The notes beneath the pieces were generated by a model. That model searched no databases. It had not been told where the DNA came from and was given only the letters and a program-made list of their open reading frames with translations. From Diphasiastrum complanatum (lineage: Eukaryota > Streptophyta > Lycopodiopsida > Lycopodiales > Lycopodiaceae), in assembly GCA_029204225.1 (NCBI GenBank), contig CM055108.1, positions 4,139,163-4,203,162 on the forward strand: 64,000 bases of DNA, in the 5' to 3' direction. The translations under genes and the position numbers were made by a program. Shown here in pieces: positions 55,774 to 64,000 of this stretch (within the stretch, counting starts at the first letter, position 1; each line of letters starts with the position of its first letter).

Positions 55774-58700
55774 ATGGATGGTGCTACTCCCTTTGCTACA
55801 TTTCTATCCTCCTCCCATGCCACCATAAGTCCCTGCTCAATTTTCTCCTTCCACCCTTTCAGTTCCCATCCTAACCTCCTAATTCTCAGAGCTCCTATCC
55901 ATGATGCAGCACAAAGCACACTATGTGGCTCGTCTAGGTTGCAGCCTCTGCTAACCCATCATCAAAACAACAAGAAGCAGAGGGTGAGACAGGAGGAATT
56001 GGTTTGTCTGGCAACAAAACAAAACACACAAACCCAGACGCCTGAAACAAGAGCTCGAAACTTAAAACGTGGTGAGTTGTGACTGAATATATACTCAATT
56101 TACAGGCTGGCTTTCACTGATATACCTCTGAATGCCATTGCTCTTCCTGCTTTTTCAGTTAATTTTACTTTTTTGCAATGATGCATTGCTGTTTGTATTA
56201 TGATCACTGCTGACGAGTAGCTCTTTGATGTGGTGCCCACGAAAAGACTATCCTCAAAACTGGCAAAACGTTGGGCTATGGTTGTTTGCTCTGGGATTTA
56301 TTCTGGGACCCCTCTTGGATGGTATCCACTCAAGGGTGCAGTTACAAGTATATGATAGATGGGCTGTTGATATTGGAGCTTTGCATACAAATGTGTGGGT
56401 AGGTTATCACTGAGTTATTCTTTTTATCAGTTTACTGAATCCTCCATGCAAAATGTATTTTATGTTTTTGTGGTTATGTATCATCACTGTGAGGGGCAGA
56501 AATGCAGATAGCCAATAACAAAGAAGGGTTTTAATTGCAAGCAGCGTTTTGAATGATGGGCATTTTGATTGTAGTCAGCAGATGATTGCGACTTTTTTTA
56601 ATTCGCGTTTGTAGCTTAGATTTATATCAGCTCATGGATAAACCATAATTCCATCCAGCAGATCTAGATGATAGGCTAAAGATCGAATTTTTTTGGTATT
56701 TGGTATTGTCAACAATAATGTGTAGACAATTTATACTGCTTTTATACCAAATGGCCACTTTTCCTAAAAAACAGGGACTTGTAAAGCTTCTAATATGACT
56801 CCAAATGTTTTCAAATAAAGGTATATGATGGCTGAAAGCAAGAAACAAGTGCCTCTAAATTTTGGTCCACAACATCCAAGTGGAACCAATAGAAACATAC
56901 ATCTAGCTAAATTTTACAATTTTCAACACCGCATGTATCATTTCGGATGTGAAGAATGAGAACTCAAATGGACAAGGAGAGATGGAGATGGGTGTATCAA
57001 TAGGTATGGTGTACAATGTGGTGGCATAATTGGTCCATGTGTGTAGATCTACTAAGAGGGGGGGATAAACTCATGCCAAAAAGTATCACTGGAGAAGCTG
57101 AAGAGAAGATTAACAAGGCACTTTTTTTCACTCTCTTCATAAGCATGATTTTTCGTGTGGGATACACGATGACAAGATCATTTGGAGGAATGTAGGAGGT
57201 TTGGACTCTGGAGCATGTGTACGTGTGTGGGTGGTAATGGCACTCGTCATCATACCGAGGTTGTCATATAGGGTGAGATGAGGTGGGTCTATGTCTATAA
57301 GGCTTAGAAAGGAAGGCCAAAGATGCGTAGCTGTGTAGAGTGTCATTATGTAGCTATGTACATAATGTGATTTCTCATGTGTGAGAGCTAGTTCCCACAG
57401 GTGAAATGTAGGCTTAGGCTACTTAGGTCCAGGTCATAGGTGTTAGGCAAATCGTTTGGTCAAGGTACCTACAATTTAGAACCAAACTCCGAAATTCTAG
57501 GAAAATTGGGTGGTGATTTACCAACCCTAGATTGGCCTACCTAACCATTAGGTTAAGTCATAGTGAGTAGGTCAAATTGGAGCCAATATGGCACTAAAAT
57601 TACTATCAAACATGCTCAACCAACCTTGAGATCCATCATTAGATATTTGCTCATTTTATAGCCATAATTATCAAGTAAAATTGGAGTGATTCTTATCAAG
57701 CTTGTCTAGAAGTACTTTGTGTACAAATGTTATAGCTTTTACCCCATGTCTCGGTTATTTACAACTTTATGCATAGATGTACTTTTTGTAAAATACTGAG
57801 TCACATGTTGAGCTTTAGTGTAGGGTACTGGGTCATTAAATAGGACTGGTTGGACTGACCTCTAGAAAGTAGGACATTTGACTAGTCAACGGGACATGTC
57901 GTATGCTCATTGGGACACTTGGTCCAGTGAATGAGTGGCACATGTCAGGGTTGACCGATTCAAACAAAACACGTGTCATATGCTCATTGAGACATTTGGT
58001 TCAGTGTATGAGTGACACATGTTAGCCTACTTGCTTGCCTACCTGTTAGGGTACTGCCAATTGTAGATTTAAAGTTAGAGATACATTTCTTAATGTCAAT
58101 AAGATCTAAAAATAGTGTCCTTACTATTTTTAGCAAGTAGGTGAAGTGAGAAGGTCGGATCTGGACCTTTTCTATTGGTTGATTGGGATACATTGAATCT
58201 AGTCAAGTAAAACTAGGTTTTTTTGGTAAGTAATTGGAAACCACCAAGTAGGGCAATATTTGGCAAGTGGCCAAATGTCATTTTGCTGCTATATATGGCA
58301 AGACCAGCGTGGAGAAACTGATCAAATGTTCTTTCTATTGTTGGAGAACTTCTTCTATCCTCTTGTCTTCTTCTATCTCTTCTCTCTTGATATTGGTGAT
58401 TTTAGTGTGTAGAATGCATCTAAACTTGTATGGAATGATGTCACACGCGTGAGGATTGTTGTACAATTGTTGTAGTACGGACACGGACAATAGGCACTTG
58501 AATTTTATAATTAAAGATCATGGATCCATTTATGTCATCATTACATATGATATTTTCACAGCTATTGCATAGAAATCAACTTGACATGAAGTAGTCCTGA
58601 CATTAAAATTATCATGACTAATATATGTCCTTGCTCCAAGTATTTGACAACGTCTATGGAAAGATTAGTGTAAGGGGAGTTGGCGCCCTCAATGAAAGAA

Positions 58701-61700
58701 GAAGACTTTGTAGTAAGATAGCATGTTGCTTGAAGATGTCCCTATCCAAACCAAACGATACCTTGTCTTGATATATGAATTCATTTGTATTTTGCATGCT
58801 CGTCATGTCTGATTGGATATAGTGACTCCCAATATATGTATGCAACCCCACTAGATCCTCTGCCACTGATGGGTCTTCTCTTGGTCCTATACACTGAATC
58901 CCACCTATAGCCTGGAAATACTAGCAATCCCCTTTCCTAACTCTCATTAATCTCAATGAATAGTGAAAGATCTCCCTGAGTGACGACATTGATCAAATCT
59001 CTTGAGAGAGAGAGAGAGTGATGACATGAAATGTTTATCAATGTCCACTTGAGATCCAACAAGATCTAAGGGACAAGTTATGCACACAATATCAAAATTC
59101 AAGGCTGCAAATCTTTACAATAATTTCTAGCTTTCAAGATGTGGCTAAAAATGTCAAACTAAATAGTTGTAACATCATACTAAATGTAGGGGCACAAATT
59201 TCTATATTGTGAACATGAACTTGGGGAGCATTGCGCGTTGGTTATATGGTAGTCATATACTTTTTCCCTTTGTCCAAGTACATCTTTCAGAAAAATCTGC
59301 TCTCTTCTTAATAGCTGATCAAAGAAGGCATTAAAATGTCAAGGGTGTAGATAAGGAGGCTAAGGCGTGTGTTTGGAGTTGAAAATCATGTGTTTATTGT
59401 TCTCCACCTCATCGCTATAGCCTATTACAGTGCTTGTAGGTGTCTTCTCTCTGGAGTCCTGCCCAGCTTGTCTCTAATTCCAATTCATGCAAGCTGGCAT
59501 TCATATTGCAAATAAGCTGTGGCTTGAAAACAGAGATCCCTATCTCCAAGCATTCTTGCATCAGTTAGATCGTAGTGCGGTCTTTTTCTTTTTGATATGA
59601 AAAATCTTCTCCAAGAGCTTCACTGTACAGGTGGCCTTATTGCTTCTTTTCCTTTGTAAGATTTTTTTCCCCTCCTATACCATTTTTTTCCATGGTAAGA
59701 TGCCTTCTTGGTACCATCCTTACTCTGATGTAACTTGCATCACCTTGGAGGCCTTTTGGATCAAGCTTTTCTATCTTATTAGTTGATTGTACATATCATT
59801 TACTGAAGGCCATTAGAGTACATACAAAATAGTCTTCCATATTGTGGGATCAACATGTGTCTTTGTAACACTGGCAGATCAAACTAAGCTTTAAAAACTA
59901 GAATAGTATCAAGCACTAACTCCAGCAGCGAACTTCTGTTCTGCAGGTCTGTCCGCTAGCCAAAGAATGAATCCAATCCTCTTATGAAATTGCAAAAGAC
60001 AGCCTATGAGTTTTCATGTATCATGATCATCTCTACTGAGTAGTCTGTTGTGATTGGCCTGAAAAAGTTGCATTTCCCAAGAGGAGGTACCATAGATGCC
60101 CAATGTCTATCTAGCATGTTTGAAGGGGGGGGTGTCTTGATTAAGCTTGGGGAGCTGCTCATTTTTGTGTGAGTCAACAGTGCCTCTAATTAGACACTAG
60201 AGATTTTAGGGACCACATTTGCATGATTTTCTGATTTGAGACAGAATTCGACTCCACCAATTCCCAATGGCTGATCATTTGTATCATCAAGGCACACTTC
60301 TCATATCTTTGGTATATCAAGAAATAAAGGTCACTTTGATTTATGAATATGTGAATGATACGTTACTTTGATCTTTCTTGGAAGATAAAATGTTTTCCAC
60401 TCTGAACAGCCCCTTCAAAAGTGAATAATTTGAAGATCTGGTCCTCTTGGAAAACCCCCTGAAATCTACCTGTCATGAGGTTGATTTGATGACACTCGAA
60501 ACTATCCCAATGCATAGATGAGCCTTTGTGGCAAATTACAACACAATATCTGATATTGTGAAAGTAATAGATCTAACATGTGTTTAAACTGGACAAAATG
60601 CGTCTGGTAGAAGTCTAGCTTGACCACTTAGAGGGCCCGAAGTTCTTGAATGTATGATCAGTCTTTATACTGATATAATGATGGCCCACGTTTGGCAGTT
60701 GAACTCACAACACATCAAGTAATGAAACCTTCTTGCTATGAAGGAAATAAGACCTTAGCTAGCTTACTCCTACTTTGATCTGTGTTACATAATACATTAT
60801 GTTGGACTATTCTCGTTCAACTGACCGATATGGAAACAACCCCTATCTATCATCTGTTTTCTGTCCATAACCACCTTACTTTTCTGCAATAATTTGTGAT
60901 TGGCCTGAAAAAGTTGCATTTCCCAAGAGGAGGTACCATAGATGCCCAATGTCTATCTAGCATGTTTGAAGGGGGGGGTGTCTTGATTAAGCTTGGGGAG
61001 CTGCTCATTTTTGTGTGAGTCAACAGTGCCTCTAATTAGACACTAGAGATTTTAGGGACCACATTTGCATGATTTTCTGATTTGAGACAGAATTCGACTC
61101 CACCAATTCCCAATGGCTGATCATTTGTATCATCAAGGCACACTTCTCATATCTTTGGTATATCAAGAAATAAAGGTCACTTTGATTTATGAATATGTGA
61201 ATGATACGTTACTTTGATCTTTCTTGGAAGATAAAATGTTTTCCACTCTGAACAGCCCCTTCAAAAGTGAATAATTTGAAGATCTGGTCCTCTTGGAAAA
61301 CCCCCTGAAATCTACCTGTCATGAGGTTGATTTGATGACACTCGAAACTATCCCAATGCATAGATGAGCCTTTGTGGCAAATTACAACACAATATCTGAT
61401 ATTGTGAAAGTAATAGATCTAACATGTGTTTAAACTGGACAAAATGCGACTGGTAGAAGTCTAGCTTGACCACTTAGAGGGCCCGAAGTTCTTGAATGTA
61501 TGATCAGTCTTTATACTGATATAATGATGGCCCACGTTTGGCAGTTGAACTCACAACACATCAAGTAATGAAACCTTCTTGCTATGAAGGAAATAAGACC
61601 TTAGCTAGCTTACTCCTACTTTGATCTGTGTTACATAATACATTATGTTGGACTATTCTCGTTCAACTGACCGATATGGAAACAACCCCTATCTATCATC

Positions 61701-62983
61701 TGTTTTCTGTCCATAACCACCTTACTTTTCTGCAATAATTTTTTGTCAATTTTGTGAAATACTTTTTCAGTGAGGGAAGTTTTGCATATACTAATTAACT
61801 AGTCATAGTTGATGCACATGTGAAACCCAATATTGATGTGCTTAATTTCTGTATTTTTTTAGCTTCAGCTGTTCCTGTGATGATATTTCTTTGTATCTGT
61901 CATGATCCATGGAGCCAATCCACATGCTCCAAGTTGTATGGCATCATCAGGACTTTGACATCGAAGCATGCCACTTTCTGTTGACAGGTTTTCCCTCTCT
62001 TGGGCACATTCTATGCAGTAGTCGGTTTGTTACAACTTAGCCTTGATAGCGTGTTTGGCTCAAGCTGGCAATTTGAGGCACCAAGTTTTAGAAAAGTGCT
62101 ATCTTCCTTCATGTAAGTGGCATGTTATTTGAATATGATGTGGGAATTCTCGCATGTAGTAGAAACACAGCAATCTATGTAGGCCTTGATGATGCAGTTA
62201 GTATATTCAGTCTTGTTCTCTTCAATCACAAACCGTGTCATTTGTTTCTTCCTATTACAGATATCTAATATTCTTCTTGGAGCTCAGTGCCGAACTTTAC
62301 AGAGCCAATATTCCTTACAACATAGAAGCCTACATACTTTTTGCATTGGCACAGTTAAATTGGGCACTGTTTGAAAGCACGTGGTGGGGTTTTGCGTTGG
62401 CTTGTGTTGTTGGTGTAGGTTGTCCATTGTCTGAAATTCCAATTATCAAGTAAGACCATTCCCCTTCTTCATGCAAGTGTTCTGAATGCATTATTAAAAC
62501 AGAGTGCCAATGATTTGCAGGTCATATTGTTGATAAGGTGCAACTTAGTGTGTGGGATTCGAATAAGTCTTGTATGTTTGTTACAAGGCAATGGCAGATA
62601 TAGCTGTTGTGCAGTTTTAATATGGTTTGGAGCTGCTAACTATCTTCTTCTATTCAATTCTCCAGATATTTTGGATTGTGGCACTATTCAAAGCCAAATT
62701 TTGAGCTTTTTGGGGAGGTAAGCACTTTCACAGGAATCTTTCCTTGTTATGGTGACTGACCCCAACTTGAGTCTTGTGCTTTACATATCCTTCAGCCTTA
62801 TATGTTTGAACAACAGTTGTTCTATCTGACAAAAGCATAAGTTGATTACTATTGTCTCTATTTTTTTTTCTTTTACTTCAGGGTCTTGTGACTTGGGTGA
62901 TCTGCTGCTACTTCTCCTACACACCTTTCCTATCCAATCTTTCAAGATGGTTGAGCTTCTATCTCAAAGCCAGACAGAACTGA
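55774..62983 (+). CDS. INSIG-like plastid/ER membrane protein, six exons
   Basis: Exons: 55774-56071, 56247-56398, 61988-62112, 62261-62449, 62666-62717, 62882-62983; 918 nt, 305 residues. Residues 1-99 are Ser/Thr/Asn/Arg-rich without acidic clusters, like a chloroplast transit peptide. The rest has about six membrane segments: [79 protein letters not shown] and [15 protein letters not shown]. This order matches the plant relatives of animal insulin-induced gene (INSIG) proteins, which in animals retain SREBP/SCAP and HMG-CoA reductase in the ER; the plant role is not established. Exons 3-6 join with consensus sites. The exon 1-2 join is uncertain: G|GTGAGT to AAAG|AC keeps the frame but that acceptor is weak. 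Confidence 0.85.
56399..61987 (+). other. Intron 2 of the INSIG-like gene (5.6 kb)
   Basis: Starts GTAGGT and ends TTGACAG. It contains no gene or transposon domain that I can see, but holds the 846-bp tandem duplication listed below and ACACATGTCA-type words repeated near 57890-58025. The other introns of this gene are 148-216 bp. Confidence 0.85.
60048..61741. repeat. 846-bp tandem duplication inside the INSIG-like intron
   Basis: 60048-60893 is followed directly by 60894-61741. Reading both copies side by side I see one difference: T at 60603 and A at 61449 (ATGCGTCTGG versus ATGCGACTGG). The junction shares TTGTGATTGG with the start of copy 1. Either very recent or kept alike by gene conversion, or possibly an assembly artefact. 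Confidence 0.95.
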
Positions 62984-62989
62984 AAGATG

Positions 62990-63595
62990 GCAGACCTAGC
63001 AGTGTATTGTAAGCCTCATTGGCTAGCTGTATAGTCTTTACTAGAATAACAGTGTAAAGCTAGACCAGCATTCTTACTTCACTAGATAGGCTGGTCGAAG
63101 CGTTGTTGCACGAAATTCATCTGACTGGAAAGTAAATTTCACACTGATGATAAGAGGTCAGGTTCATATGCTACAGTTCGTGAAAAGCAGATTTTTACTG
63201 CTGATTTCTGGTGTATGTGGTCACACTTTAGGAAATATTTATTCTGTTAGTGTTTATGGAGCTCAAGCTTTAGTGCATCTTTGATTTGTGCAGATTTGAA
63301 GTATTATTCGTAGGTCTGTTGTGTTGGAACGGGTACTGCTTTTCATGTCATAAGAATAGAGCAGTTTGTTGTCATTCCAATAAGCTGACATATTTGGGTT
63401 ACTAACAAATCTATTAGTAATCGAAATCATATATGCCTCATCTCCCATCAGGTCTATGTGACTAAATATAGTCAACATCATGAACACAAAGAGAGAGAAA
63501 AGAGGTTCAAATTTCTCGCATACTAAATTCATAGAACATAAGGATGTTGCTATGAATTAGTTTAGATGGACATAACCATAAAAGTTGTATAGTTC
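62990..63595. other. 3' flank of the INSIG-like gene
   Basis: Probable 3' untranslated region and intergenic DNA. No additional frame is supported. Confidence 0.5.
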
Positions 63596-63599
63596 ATAG

Positions 63600-64000
63600 T
63601 GTTTGAGGTGTAGTTGTGCACCTGCCACGTGGAGTTAAAGGGACGCATTGGGTCCCATAAGCAATTGAGCACTTTAAAATGGACTACAATAGAAGAATTG
63701 TTGAACAATGTGTGAGTGTTTCTTGGTCCCCGACTTTTGGTGGTCCTAACACAATTGGGGGATGATTAGGATGTTGGGATAGGATTTTGGTACTCTGCTC
63801 ACTGGGCTCAATGGCCAGGATTTCTAATATTATATCAGAACCGGACCCTTCTGCAAGGCTTAACCAAATCGTGCATTTAGGGGGAGTGTCGGAGGTGTAT
63901 CTTCTCACTTACCACTTGATGGCAAAAGGCCTCGTTGGGTCCCATAAGCGAGCACTTAAAATGGACTGCACTTAAATAATTGAACAATGTATGAGTGTCT
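63600..64000 (+). mobile_element. TRIM-type miniature LTR retrotransposon, cut by the window edge
   Basis: 5' LTR about 63600-63828 (TGTTTGAGGTGTAG...). Internal region only about 58 bp: it opens with ATATCAGAACCGG, a degenerate tRNA-Met primer site, and ends with the purine tract TTAGGGGGAG. The 3' LTR starts TGTCGGAGGTGTA at 63887 and runs off the window. The two LTRs share TTGGGTCCCATAAGC, AAAATGGACT and TTGAACAATGT-TGAGTGT. With no coding capacity between short LTRs this fits a terminal-repeat retrotransposon in miniature. Confidence 0.85.

Overview
This window is nuclear DNA from a land plant with a large, transposon-rich genome. The signs are spliced genes with GT-AG (and one GC-AG) introns, a nuclear-type tRNA-Pro with internal pol III boxes, Ty1/copia and Ty3/gypsy LTR retrotransposons, degenerate tracts of the plant telomere-type word TTTAGGG, and a plant-type INSIG-like gene. 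The species cannot be fixed from sequence alone; the low gene density and old, nested elements would suit a fern, a gymnosperm or a repeat-rich angiosperm.

Layout. 1-4.1 kb: Ty3/gypsy debris (an LTR with its leader, then the chromodomain end of a chromovirus pol and its 3' LTR). 4.1-6.2 kb: unclassified repeats rich in ATCGCGAT palindromes. 6.27-8.70 kb (+): a complete uracil-DNA glycosylase gene in eight exons. 9.7-10.3 kb (-): a frameshifted exon of a monosaccharide transporter pseudogene. 13.7-14.7 kb: a copia LTR. 15.97 kb: tRNA-Pro(UGG). 16.3-22.9 kb: two oppositely oriented parts of a copia element (A and B) around a gypsy integrase fragment. 24.4-25.7 kb: a second copia family, integrase open except for one stop. 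26.8-30.7 kb and 43.1-45.7 kb: 3' and 5' halves of one copia element (D and C) in opposite orientation. Between them lie a 131-bp satellite (34.9-35.9 kb), a possible small gene (33.9 kb), microsatellites, a gypsy LTR and telomere-like tracts. 46.6 kb: a SWIM zinc-finger remnant. 49.4-53.5 kb: a decayed copia element containing an antisense, intron-bearing host-gene fragment. 54.8-55.35 kb: two LTR fragments joined. 55.8-63.0 kb (+): a six-exon INSIG-like membrane-protein gene with a 5.6-kb intron. 63.6 kb to the end: a TRIM-type miniature LTR element.

The main result is structural. Elements C and D look like one copia insertion split by an inversion of about 15 kb. The break falls at the same point of the polyprotein in both halves. 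The outer LTR ends carry the same 5-bp target duplication (CTACT, and AGTAG read on the other strand). Both outer flanks are the same telomere-like repeat, and both inner ends abut inverted copies of one ~170-bp repeat. Elements B and A of the same family show the same topology, with only about 20 nt of gag missing between them.

The two clear host genes, UDG (uracil base-excision repair) and the INSIG-like protein, are not functionally linked to each other as far as can be seen. Everything else is tRNA, pseudogene or repeat. All calls are by eye; identities and ages were not computed.
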